Assembly (NCBI GenBank): GCA_001599355.1
Contig: BCGQ01000001.1
Span: forward strand, 2,359,135-2,423,134
Reading direction: 5' to 3'
Length of the DNA stretch: 64,000 nt
Origin: Nakazawaea peltata
Lineage: Eukaryota > Ascomycota > Pichiomycetes > Alaninales > Pachysolenaceae
Position 1 is the first letter of the stretch; each line of letters begins with the position of its first letter. Shown here piece after piece: positions 9,393 through 18,621 of the stretch. The notes beneath the pieces are model-generated. The model was not told the DNA's origin. It made no database searches and saw only the letters and a program-made list of their open reading frames with translations. The position numbers and the translations under genes were made by a program.

Positions 9393-12341
9393 ATGACGAG
9401 AACGGGACCTAAAATTCAACCAAGTATCAGCAAATTCTTTTCAATTCAGAAGAAGGTTGAGAATGTGCCTGAGCGAGTTTCTCCACCTCCTGGACCGGCG
9501 CTTAAACGGACACGCAGACTGGCGCCCGCGCCTGTGATCGTAGCGCCATCCCCTTCCACTTCCCCTTCCCCTGAGATCATCCCTTCCCCAGAAGAAATCG
9601 ATACCTCTCTGGAAGTTATCAAGGCATTGAGCAACACGAAAACCCCAAAACGAAAGCAACAGTCATCCAGACCAGAATCCAACAAGAAATCAAAATCCCT
9701 GCTCGATCTGTTGACTCCTCTCGAGCAACAATTCGTCCAGTTGAAGAGAAATCATATGGATAAAGTCTTGCTGTACCAAGTTGGTTACAAATTCAAATTC
9801 TTTGGTGAAGATGCCGTTAAGGTTCATAAGATATTGAATATAATGTTGATCCCCGGTAGGATATCGGTGGCATTGGATGACCCTAATGATCAGGATCATG
9901 ACAGATTTGCCTACTGTTCCATCCCAGATGTGAGACTTCATATCCATCTTAAGAGATTATTAGATGCGGGATTCAAAGTAGGAGTGGTGGAGCAATCGGA
10001 GATTGCTGCCATTAAGAGCCAATCTGCATCTAAAAGTAAGATTTTCGAAAGAAAAATAACGAAAGTTTACACTACTGGAACTTACATTGATGGAAATGAT
10101 CTTGATTCTATTTATGAGAAGTCAGGCTCTCATTTAGTGGCTTTGAGAGAGTCCAAGAATTGTGAAATATCGGTTGTTGCCGTACAATTCACAAGTGGAG
10201 AGATAATTTACGACTCTTTTATAGACGACGGAGCTCGCAATGAGCTTGAAACCCGTCTTTTGCATGTCAGCCCTTCAGAATTTCTAATTATCGATGAAAT
10301 TGCCCCAGAGACTGAAAAATTCTTGAAATATTTCATATCCAAGACTAAATCCAATACTCGAATCAACAGAATTGTTTCCAAAGATTATTCATCATACTTA
10401 AACTCTTTGTCATCTTTCTTTGAAGATTGGGATTTCATCATGAGTTTAGATCATCTGGTCCAAACTATTATATTCGAGTTCATCACCTACTTAAAAGAGT
10501 TTGAACTTGACGCCATTTTCAACCAGACGATAAACTTTCATAAATTCAGCCAGAAAAATTACATGCTTTTAAATAATCATACATTGAGGAATCTTGAGAT
10601 ATTCGAGAATTCCACTAATCATGAGACTAAAGGTTCATTATTGTATTTGCTTGATCACACTCGTACTAAATTTGGTCATAGGACATTAAGGAGCTGGATT
10701 TCCCGGCCATTGATTAACGAAGAAGAGATATTAGAACGTCAAGACTCAATTGGATGTATAATCAGTAACTACAACCATAGAATGATCGAGATGGTGATAC
10801 AGTTCTTGAAGAATTGTCCAGATTTGGAAAGATATCTTAATAGAATCCATCTTAACAGATGTACAATGAAGGAAATATATCAAATATTGAAGAATTTCGA
10901 TAAGGTATTGACAATAGTTGATAATTTTGATAATGAGATAGAAGAATTCACTCCTTCATTGAAAGAGTTATTTCAAACATTGAAGGTATTGTGTAAAGAA
11001 TCTCAAGAAGTGACGGAATTATTTGAAATGATAAATCCTCTGAGCGCAAATGATGATAAACTTGAACCGAAGGAACAAAAACTAGGATATTTCAACAGCA
11101 GGTTCTTTGATAATGACAAGTTAGAAGTCGAAAGAGAACATATTAAAGAGATTGAATCTCTTTTACAGAAGGAATTACTTCGTGTTAGACAACTTCTTAG
11201 ACGGCCTCATTTGGAATACACAAAAAATAACAAAGAGAATTATTTGATCGAAGTAAGGAACAGTGAGGTAGGAAAGATCCCATCAGATTGGTTGAAATTC
11301 AATTCCACAAAAGCAGTAAGTAGATTCTTTACTCCAGAAGTGCTTAAATTGATGGAGAAATTCAGATATCATGAGGAATTATTAGTGGAGAAGATCGAAG
11401 AAGGATTTCATGCATTTATGGGTAGAGTAGATTCATTCTATGGAGTTTTGAGCAAGATCGTAAAGACCATTGGGAAATTTGACGCTTTAGTCTCGTTATC
11501 TGTGACTTCTGTCAATAATGTTTGTCCCGAGTTGTCTTCCAAACAATCGATTGAATTGGAAGCGGCTCGCAATCCTATAATTGAGATCTTAAACCCCGAC
11601 AAACTGACTATTGCGAATGATATTGTCATGAACCAAGATCAACGTATATTAGTGATTACTGGTCCTAATATGGGTGGTAAATCATCATTGATAAAGACGA
11701 TTTCGTTGATTGTGGTCATGACTCAGATTGGATGTTATGTTCCTGCAAGGAAAGCCAAATTGGGGATATTCAGTAATATATTTATTCGTATGGGATCCTC
11801 CGACAATATATTCAAGGGAGAGTCGACTTTCCAATTAGAAATGTCCGAATGTTTGAATATTTTAAAACAAAAGGACGATAAAAGTTTGATTCTTTTGGAT
11901 GAAATCGGACGTGGGACCTCTACAAATGATGGGTTTGCCATTGCGTTCTCCATTCTTCATTATTTGGCCACCACAACAGACGCTTTTATTCTTTTCATCA
12001 CCCATTTCAACAAACTCAAGAATTTCGAACGTAAATTCTCCTTCATCAAGAATTTCCACATGGACTATTTAGTGAACGGAAGGGAATTGACCTTCCTATA
12101 TAAATTTGTTCCCGGGTTCTGTGATAAAAGTTATGGGTTGAACGTTGCTCGATTGACTTCTATCCCCCAAGAAATCATTAACAAGCTGGAATTAGTTTCA
12201 AAAGAATACGAAAACGAATTTGAGACGAAGCTTGGTGTCAATTGGAGCTTAAAGGCAAGGGAATTACTAAGTAAAGCTATTAAAGAAGACGCTACTTCAG
12301 AGATACTGGATCAACTTTCAGATCTCGTTGACTACATATAA
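9393..12341 (+). CDS. MSH3: DNA mismatch-repair ATPase Msh3
   Basis: 982 residues, normal for Msh3. With Msh2 it forms MutS-beta, which recognises insertion/deletion loops. Residues 9-16 (QPSISKFF) are a PCNA-interacting PIP box. The mismatch-binding domain at about 120-160 has the Msh3-type YKFKFFGEDA rather than the FYE motif of Msh6. The core and clamp follow, then the ATPase with Walker A GPNMGGKS (757-764), Walker B LILLDEIGRGTS (about 833-844) and the helix-turn-helix tail. The start is the first ATG after the MCB and GT repeat. It is convergent with FPK1, with only 28 nt between stop codons. Confidence 0.97.
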   Translation: MTRTGPKIQPSISKFFSIQKKVENVPERVSPPPGPALKRTRRLAPAPVIVAPSPSTSPSPEIIPSPEEIDTSLEVIKALSNTKTPKRKQQSSRPESNKKSKSLLDLLTPLEQQFVQLKRNHMDKVLLYQVGYKFKFFGEDAVKVHKILNIMLIPGRISVALDDPNDQDHDRFAYCSIPDVRLHIHLKRLLDAGFKVGVVEQSEIAAIKSQSASKSKIFERKITKVYTTGTYIDGNDLDSIYEKSGSHLVALRESKNCEISVVAVQFTSGEIIYDSFIDDGARNELETRLLHVSPSEFLIIDEIAPETEKFLKYFISKTKSNTRINRIVSKDYSSYLNSLSSFFEDWDFIMSLDHLVQTIIFEFITYLKEFELDAIFNQTINFHKFSQKNYMLLNNHTLRNLEIFENSTNHETKGSLLYLLDHTRTKFGHRTLRSWISRPLINEEEILERQDSIGCIISNYNHRMIEMVIQFLKNCPDLERYLNRIHLNRCTMKEIYQILKNFDKVLTIVDNFDNEIEEFTPSLKELFQTLKVLCKESQEVTELFEMINPLSANDDKLEPKEQKLGYFNSRFFDNDKLEVEREHIKEIESLLQKELLRVRQLLRRPHLEYTKNNKENYLIEVRNSEVGKIPSDWLKFNSTKAVSRFFTPEVLKLMEKFRYHEELLVEKIEEGFHAFMGRVDSFYGVLSKIVKTIGKFDALVSLSVTSVNNVCPELSSKQSIELEAARNPIIEILNPDKLTIANDIVMNQDQRILVITGPNMGGKSSLIKTISLIVVMTQIGCYVPARKAKLGIFSNIFIRMGSSDNIFKGESTFQLEMSECLNILKQKDDKSLILLDEIGRGTSTNDGFAIAFSILHYLATTTDAFILFITHFNKLKNFERKFSFIKNFHMDYLVNGRELTFLYKFVPGFCDKSYGLNVARLTSIPQEIINKLELVSKEYENEFETKLGVNWSLKARELLSKAIKEDATSEILDQLSDLVDYI

Positions 12342-12369
12342 AATCATCAATCATAATTCTGTCTATACA

Positions 12370-15033
12370 TCACCTTTTCAAAAACTTTGTACTTTTGGAA
12401 CTTGTAGCCTTTTGTGCGTTACCTGTAGTACTACTACTTCTACTAGTGATAGTGTAAGCTATATCACCACCGAGTTCATGTTCTTCGGGAAGAAATTGTT
12501 CTTCGAAACCTTCATCATCGTCATGATGTAAAGTGATGGAATTGAAATTTTCAAATGGATCGCATTCACTACTCTTTATGGCAGTAACTTTCAGGGTGGA
12601 AACATCGGAACTAGTCACATTGAACCCATCATTGTGATCATCATCATCAACTTCAGAGTCCACTGGTGCTCTCTTGGAAAGAACAGGTATCATTGGAGGT
12701 CTTTGGTTCCTCAAAAGAGCCCATTGCGTATTCTTGAAGAAGACATGTTGTTTAATATCAGTTGCTCCAGACTTGGATCCGAGTCTTTTACCTTCGTCTT
12801 TAATTAAGAGCTTCTTAATGAGTGATTTACAATTTGAAGATATACTTTGAACGTTGCTATCGAAAGTGACATCTCTCTTAAGAATATTAGCAAAGGTTTG
12901 ATTTCTTGTAGATCCCTTGAAAGGTGTGGTTCCAAATAGCATTTCATACATGAAGATACCTAATGTCCACCAGTCAACAGCACTCGTATGACCTTTACCA
13001 CGAATCACTTCTGGAGCAATGTATTCTTCTGTTCCTACAAAAGAGTTAGTTCTGAAACCTTCGACACATGCTTTGGTATCCAAACCCATAACACCGTTAT
13101 TATTGACACTTTGAACCACCTCAGGTTTACGGATATTATCGGTACGTTTGGACAAATCAAAGTCCGATAACATTATATGCCCAGAAGCATGCAATAAGAT
13201 GTTCTCTGGTTTTAAATCACGGTAAATGTAGCCCATCAAATGCAAGTACTCGAACAGAGCAATAACTTCACTGGCATAGAATTTGGCATCCGCCTCTGGG
13301 ATACATTTAGATTTCCGAGTCTGTAAAGCGCGGAAGAATTCACCTCCCATACAATACTCGATACAAAGGTAAAGATAATCTTCCGATTGGAAAGAATGGT
13401 ATAAGGTGACGATGAAAGGATGATTGGAGGTTGCTAAAATCTCTTGTTCCAGAAGAGCTCTTTTAATCTTATTTCTTTCAATCATCTCTTTCTTCTTCAA
13501 TACTTTCATGGCGTATAATTTCTTGGACAGCTTCTCTCTTACAAGGTAGACTTTTCCAACGTCACCTCTTCCAAGAAGTTTGATCTTTTCAAAGCAAGTG
13601 GTATCTACCTCGACTTCAGAGACTTTTACTGAGCTCGAAGAGTATGATCTTCCACCTACGCTTCTATTTCTTGGTCTACTCGAGAGATTAAGTTCGCCGA
13701 TATGACTTTTCAAATGGTCGATATCGGTCGAGAGGGTCAGCGATGATTGAGAACCCTGAGATTTGGAAGCACTGCGAGGTTGAGGATGGTATAAATCCAG
13801 TTGGGGTTTCAGTGATTTCAGTTGAGTCTGATACGACAGTGGAGTACTACTTTTGAAAGCCAAAGGAGCCGAAGCTACTCTTCTTAATTTACGCTGGAAA
13901 GAAGAAGGCAGAGGCAGCAGGGGCGGCAGTTGCAGTGACAGTCCCAGACTTGAACTACCCTCCTCTTGAATTGGACTAATAACTTCCTTCTCGACCTCAT
14001 CATCCGGCTTAATAATGTTGATACTTATAGTAGAATTATTCACACTATAATCATGTTTTAATTTTATGTCATATTCATGTTCTTGGTCAGCTAAGTCGCA
14101 CTCGACTTGTTCTTTCGTCTCCAGATGAGGCGGTAACCCTTGGTGTTGGAAATAAGGCGATGAAGAGATAACAGGGGCTGTTTGAGTCAGAGACAGTGCT
14201 TTCGGGTTAGAAGAGGATCTCTTTCTAAAGAATTTCTTGATAGTCGAAGAAGACTGTACTTCTGACAGTACCGTAGATTGTGAAGGTCCCGACAGAGCCG
14301 CCTGCTGTAGAGGTACAGACTGAGTAGTTTTCTGTAATGGAACAGAACTTTCCTCTTTAATCGATTCTGGAATATCAAGAATCTCATCTAACACTGAACT
14401 CAGATCACCCATTGTTTCCTCCAGTCCTTCATCGCTGATATTCAGGTCAGTTTCGTCCTCTTTTTTGCTTGATTTGAAAAGTTGTTTAATCTTTGTGAAT
14501 CTATGCTTTGGCAGAACAGGACCTTCCTCAACGGTAGCAGGTGCATCTGGGATGGGTACAGAAGGAGACACGGCCGAACCCTTCTCAAATGGATTATCCT
14601 CCTCTATTGTTGGAGTGATCTCGAAATTGAAATCTTCATGCATATTATGTTCGTGACCAGTACCGTTGAATGAAAAGATGCTCTTCAATCTTGAATTGGA
14701 ACGAGTTCTACTTTGAGACCTTGATCTTATCAGTGGAGTCAGTGACTGTGGGGTCTCGGTGTCTAATTCTTGGGCCAGTGACTCATTAGTCAGACTGGAC
14801 TCAGGAAAGACAGAAGCCGTCAATGTATCCTGAGCAGGTGAGTCCGATGAGCCATTGTTAAGTGCCGATACCGATGACTGTGTACCTACAACCGACGATG
14901 AACTATCTTCGGTAACATCGACACCTTTGGTGGCAGCCTGTAAACTCTTTGTCAAGGGTACTGCCCCGGTGGGACTAGGGCCGGTATTGCCGAGCAATGA
15001 ATCAGATTTGGCAATAGTAGAAGTGATGTTCAT
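12370..15033 (-). CDS. AGC protein kinase of the Fpk1/Kin82 (NRC-2) family
   Basis: 887 residues. A long Ser-rich N-terminal half precedes an AGC kinase domain from about residue 478 to 775. Visible motifs are [10 protein letters not shown] (glycine loop), [22 protein letters not shown] in place of the usual DFG, an extended insert before the activation loop, [12 protein letters not shown], and [14 protein letters not shown]. The DFD and the insert between subdomains VII and VIII are typical of Fpk1/Kin82 and plant phototropin-like AGC kinases. Fpk1/Kin82 phosphorylate the Dnf1/Dnf2 phospholipid flippases at the plasma membrane. One gene here stands for the FPK1/KIN82 paralogue pair of S. cerevisiae, so no single symbol is given. 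Confidence 0.9.
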   Translation of the reverse strand: MNITSTIAKSDSLLGNTGPSPTGAVPLTKSLQAATKGVDVTEDSSSSVVGTQSSVSALNNGSSDSPAQDTLTASVFPESSLTNESLAQELDTETPQSLTPLIRSRSQSRTRSNSRLKSIFSFNGTGHEHNMHEDFNFEITPTIEEDNPFEKGSAVSPSVPIPDAPATVEEGPVLPKHRFTKIKQLFKSSKKEDETDLNISDEGLEETMGDLSSVLDEILDIPESIKEESSVPLQKTTQSVPLQQAALSGPSQSTVLSEVQSSSTIKKFFRKRSSSNPKALSLTQTAPVISSSPYFQHQGLPPHLETKEQVECDLADQEHEYDIKLKHDYSVNNSTISINIIKPDDEVEKEVISPIQEEGSSSLGLSLQLPPLLPLPSSFQRKLRRVASAPLAFKSSTPLSYQTQLKSLKPQLDLYHPQPRSASKSQGSQSSLTLSTDIDHLKSHIGELNLSSRPRNRSVGGRSYSSSSVKVSEVEVDTTCFEKIKLLGRGDVGKVYLVREKLSKKLYAMKVLKKKEMIERNKIKRALLEQEILATSNHPFIVTLYHSFQSEDYLYLCIEYCMGGEFFRALQTRKSKCIPEADAKFYASEVIALFEYLHLMGYIYRDLKPENILLHASGHIMLSDFDLSKRTDNIRKPEVVQSVNNNGVMGLDTKACVEGFRTNSFVGTEEYIAPEVIRGKGHTSAVDWWTLGIFMYEMLFGTTPFKGSTRNQTFANILKRDVTFDSNVQSISSNCKSLIKKLLIKDEGKRLGSKSGATDIKQHVFFKNTQWALLRNQRPPMIPVLSKRAPVDSEVDDDDHNDGFNVTSSDVSTLKVTAIKSSECDPFENFNSITLHHDDDEGFEEQFLPEEHELGGDIAYTITSRSSSTTGNAQKATSSKSTKFLKR

Positions 15034-15394
15034 TTCGGGATGTAGATCCGAGGTTTGACTTCAAATTCCACACAACTCCAACTGTTTCTATCCTCTCTTT
15101 GAGATCTCAAGGCTATGTCAATCTGCCAAAGGGTAACTTTGCGTGTTTTTTTTCGATTTTTTGGATCTGAAGTTAAGCGCGGATAGCGAGAATGGGGCGT
15201 GGTGAAATGATAAATTGCTTAGGGAATTGGGGCTGTCTCCTCTAAAATTGGGGCTGTTCAAAGATAGTGTCTTCTTGTACAGGTTCCTTTGTCTCCAGAC
15301 TTGACTCTTCAGACTCCACTCTCTGTGTCCTCCCTCTCTCCTCTCTCCTCTCTCCTTCCTCTACATCTACATTCTATCTCCTGCTATCTATTAT
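15034..15394. other. Intergenic: FPK1-type kinase promoter and TRM112 3' flank
   Basis: A T-run at 15147-15160 and a CT-rich tract at 15330-15365 on the + strand are visible. No gene is seen. Confidence 0.55.
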
Positions 15395-15766
15395 TTATAC
15401 AAGATGTGGTGGTAAAAGGAAATTTGGAATCCCATCTTTGATATGGAAAATATGCTCACAATTCTGACACACCATCTTTCCTTGAACCAACTTGGTCTCC
15501 AACAACAATACATGTAAATCTCTCAATAACTGTTCTTCAATGATTTCTGGCTTTTGCAGTGGGATCGAGTTATTTCCCAAATCCTTAGCAACTTCTATTA
15601 CCGCCGACCAATCTAATCTTTCTAACATGCTAGTCATGAACTCAGCGTTAAATTCCTCTTCTTCTTGGATGAGTTCAACTTCCGTGTACTTCAATGGGAA
15701 TGACTTAGTTGTGCTGTTACATGTCTTAATAGGACATCTTACGAAATTTGTCGTCAAGAACTTCAT
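15395..15766 (-). CDS. TRM112: Trm112, activator subunit of methyltransferases
   Basis: 123 residues against 135 in S. cerevisiae. The zinc site has C11-x4-C16 near the N-terminus and C100-x2-C103 near the C-terminus, with the usual MKFLTTNFVRCP start and a DGIPNFLLP end that packs against partner enzymes. Trm112 stabilises and activates Trm9 and Trm11 (tRNA), Mtq2 (eRF1) and Bud23 (18S rRNA) methyltransferases, in cytosol and nucleus. The middle helical insert (30-80) is the variable part. The start is the first ATG and gives the canonical N-terminus. Confidence 0.96.
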   Translation of the reverse strand: MKFLTTNFVRCPIKTCNSTTKSFPLKYTEVELIQEEEEFNAEFMTSMLERLDWSAVIEVAKDLGNNSIPLQKPEIIEEQLLRDLHVLLLETKLVQGKMVCQNCEHIFHIKDGIPNFLLPPHLV

Positions 15767-16152
15767 TTTTCCGCTTCTTCGACTTCCTTAGGTATTACTT
15801 CTTGGTGTACTCTATACCTTCAAACGAACCTTTTGTGATATGAAAAGATTTAAGAGAATAAAATTTTTTTTTATTTTTTTACTTAGATGAGATTTGATCT
15901 TGAGGGCGATGAGGGAGGTAGGGACTGTAGGAGAGGTGGAGAAGGGGTGAAGTTGATGATCGGATGGATTTATTTTTAATGGACTAAAAAGTAGATTTCA
16001 TTAGTTATTGAGACATTGCATGTTTCTAGCTGTTATATCCTCTTCAAATCTCGATACCTACTTAAATAGCACCCCCTAACCTACCTATTCGCTATATCTT
16101 AACATGCATTTAATTCTATTATATACACCCCCCACCTATTAATTCCACCTAT
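15767..16152. other. Intergenic: TRM112 promoter and 3' flank of the next gene
   Basis: T/A-rich run at 15860-15885 and a purine-rich + strand block at 15900-15950, which is pyrimidine-rich in the TRM112 sense. No gene is seen. Confidence 0.55.
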
Positions 16153-17598
16153 CTATTTACAGTACGCAGCAATAAACCTCTGCTTTTCGTAGTCTTGGAA
16201 AATTTCCTCCAATTTGAAAATGCTATCCAATAACACCCACGTCTTATACACTTCGTGATCCAAATTCTTACAGTTCAACCAAATCAATGATACAGTTTCA
16301 TTGTCGATCACTTGCAATTCATAAGTGTACTTCAAATAAAGTCTTTGGTTCACCATGAACTTGGACTTGATCAATTGTAATATCCATTCGAAACATTTCC
16401 GATCTTTATTAACGTAACAAGATTTCAATACCAACTTGAGCAATTGTTTATCGAACAAAATGGCATAGTCAGATACGGTTTTCAAGTTATTGAACAGTCT
16501 CATGTGGGAGTTCTGAGAAGATGACTTTATGAATATTTTTAACTGTTTCCCTTGTTGAGTTTCCACAAATTGACTATTCAGTATCCATTTACGAAGTAAA
16601 AGCTGTAATTCACTGAACCGTTTCAATTTGAACAGCAGATTCATAAGCTCTAAACAGGTCTCTTTAGAGATTGCAAGTTGACTCGACGGACTCGATTCTT
16701 CCTTTGTAGATACGTTATCAAAGAACCTGCTTCTTAACCTATCCATATTAATTCTATTTTCAACCATCACTTTATTGATAGGAATGTCTGACTTTGGGAA
16801 AAGAACGTGTTTCTTTTGATCGGTAGTCAAGTTCAATTCAGAGTTGGCATTCACGATATGCAATAACTTGGTGAATTGATTCTGCAACTTCAAATCACCC
16901 ACCAGCGACAGCATGAATCTGAAAGTACTCTCATCAGTCTTACATAAATAAATGTTACTACTTCTGAATTTGTTCAAGTCACCAGGGATCTGAGTGATCG
17001 AATTGAACACTTGAACACTGATCGAATGTAAATCCAATTGGTTAAAATGCTTGATCAATGTCTCGTGGAGTAAGTAAGAAGGTGTTCTATCCAAGTCGAT
17101 CAAATACTTTATCACCTCTAGAAGTAATTGCTGCTTTTGTTCAAATGTCGAATCCTTGTTATATTTCAGGAAGATCCCATCCAATATGGAAACGTCCTCA
17201 CTCAGAAATTCTTTGGTAGTCCCTTGTTTGATATGAGTTTTGAAGTTCTCCAACTTGTCTTGCTCGAAATTCAAGAACTCTTTGTAATCGAAGAGTCTAT
17301 AATTGAAATATTTACTGGAATTCATCAATGGTTCAAGTAATTCTGATCTTTTCTGGAACACATCCCTCTGACTAAGCTTAGATCGTACGAGATAGTTCAA
17401 GGTGAGTCTGTTGATTAAGAGGTAGCTTGCTAGCTCTCTATTACAATTTCGGTACTCAAGAGTGGTGCCAATAGATTTCTCAAGACCAGAAATAGTCCTG
17501 GGAAACCTCATACTGGACATGAACCTAGCACCCCACATCACCGTCCTCGACTTAACTCTGGTTCCAAGTCTTCTCATCGAGGTCTTTTGAATTTTCAA
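16153..17598 (-). CDS. Probable mitochondrial protein, helical (possible gene-expression factor)
   Basis: 481 residues, not recognised. The first 35 residues are rich in R and K and almost free of acids (MKIQKTSMRRLGTRVKSRTV), with an RFMSSMRF segment that looks like a mitochondrial presequence and cleavage region. The rest is predicted mostly alpha-helical, with tandem helix-pair character reminiscent of degenerate PPR-like translational activators of yeast mitochondria, but no repeat can be aligned confidently by eye. A membrane segment is absent. It diverges from the DUF866 gene across 528 nt. Mitochondrial location is a reasonable inference; any specific function would be a guess. Confidence 0.7.
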   Translation of the reverse strand: MKIQKTSMRRLGTRVKSRTVMWGARFMSSMRFPRTISGLEKSIGTTLEYRNCNRELASYLLINRLTLNYLVRSKLSQRDVFQKRSELLEPLMNSSKYFNYRLFDYKEFLNFEQDKLENFKTHIKQGTTKEFLSEDVSILDGIFLKYNKDSTFEQKQQLLLEVIKYLIDLDRTPSYLLHETLIKHFNQLDLHSISVQVFNSITQIPGDLNKFRSSNIYLCKTDESTFRFMLSLVGDLKLQNQFTKLLHIVNANSELNLTTDQKKHVLFPKSDIPINKVMVENRINMDRLRSRFFDNVSTKEESSPSSQLAISKETCLELMNLLFKLKRFSELQLLLRKWILNSQFVETQQGKQLKIFIKSSSQNSHMRLFNNLKTVSDYAILFDKQLLKLVLKSCYVNKDRKCFEWILQLIKSKFMVNQRLYLKYTYELQVIDNETVSLIWLNCKNLDHEVYKTWVLLDSIFKLEEIFQDYEKQRFIAAYCK

Positions 17599-18126
17599 GA
17601 AATTTTTTCCCTCTTTCCTATTTGGGTGAATGTGTGAGGATTAGTGAGAAATTAGGGAGCATTTTGGGGGTGGAAGGAGATGGTAGGGCCACTATTGGAG
17701 GGGTAGGTAATGACACTGAAGAGATATGTCCAACAGCAAGACATTGACACCCAATACTGAATCACAGACTAAAACCGTCGGTAATATTCATTTTCCCTAC
17801 ATTTTTTCCATTGCATCTTCTGGCATAGAATGTGTCATCGTGCGTCTTAACCTGCGTAAGCTAAGAGAATACCAGGGATCAAAAGATCCGGATGTCCTGG
17901 TTCAAAAAGGTAAAAAAACAGCTCAAAATAACCGCATCTACTTCTATAAATAGCCACTACTACTCCGGACTCATTTCGGCCGAACTTTGTATACTCCTCT
18001 CGCCCTAACAGCGATTTCGTGACTCATTAAATCTCCACTGTACGGCCCACACACAAAAAAAATCATATATAAGGAGCCGCACAGCTCTAAGTAAATCTTT
18101 TATTAGGTCCAAGATCATTATCAATC
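17599..18126. other. Divergent promoter: mitochondrial-type gene / DUF866 gene
   Basis: TATA-like TATAAATA at 17945-17952 and TATATAAG at 18066-18073, the latter 53 nt before the DUF866 start. A purine-rich + strand block at 17640-17705 faces the minus-strand gene. A 75-codon frame at 17726 is not conserved-looking and is not called. Confidence 0.5.
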
Positions 18127-18612
18127 ATGGGTTACAAATTAGTAATGAAGGCTGACTTCAATAACATCAGCGCTTTAAGCGTTGAAGACTCTCCAGCTAG
18201 TCCATTCGAATACGCTTTCGAAATAGAATGCATCAAATGTAGAGAAGTACATCCAAATCACGTGACTATAAACGTCCACGAACAACATGAAATTACAGGA
18301 TCAAGAGGAGAGCTGAGTTTGGTATTTAGATGCCGTAACTGTAAGATGGAGCATTCTGCCACTATCACAAAACCATCTTCTGCATTTCTAACACCGGAAG
18401 ATGAAGATGGAAAGACCATCTTGAATATCGATGCCAGAGGGATTTATTTCTTGAATTTCTTTGCTGAACAAGGCTCTTTCAAGGCCAAAGGCACCGGAGA
18501 TACCGTTTTCACCGAGGTAGATTTGAGTGAAGGTGAATGGTACGATTATGATGAGGATCTGGGTCATGAAGTATCCATTACCAACGTAGAATTTTCCATT
18601 GAGAGATCATAA
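18127..18612 (+). CDS. CXXC zinc-binding protein, DUF866 family (YCR090C / CZIB homologue)
   Basis: 161 residues, the family length. Two CxxC knuckles, C35-x2-C38 (ECIKC) and C69-x2-C72 (RCRNC), form the single zinc site of the DUF866 fold. SPFEYAFEIEC and the C-terminal half with GEWYDYDEDLG match the family. The human member (CZIB, C1orf123) is a soluble protein with a zinc-dependent fold and no settled biochemical role; yeast YCR090C is likewise uncharacterised. It ends nine bases before the convergent hydrolase-phosphatase gene. Confidence 0.92.
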   Translation: MGYKLVMKADFNNISALSVEDSPASPFEYAFEIECIKCREVHPNHVTINVHEQHEITGSRGELSLVFRCRNCKMEHSATITKPSSAFLTPEDEDGKTILNIDARGIYFLNFFAEQGSFKAKGTGDTVFTEVDLSEGEWYDYDEDLGHEVSITNVEFSIERS

Positions 18613-18621
18613 TAAATTATA

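Noticed and set aside
17726-17953. 75-codon frame in the DUF866 promoter
   Set aside because: No family resemblance and it lies between two TATA-like boxes; more likely promoter.
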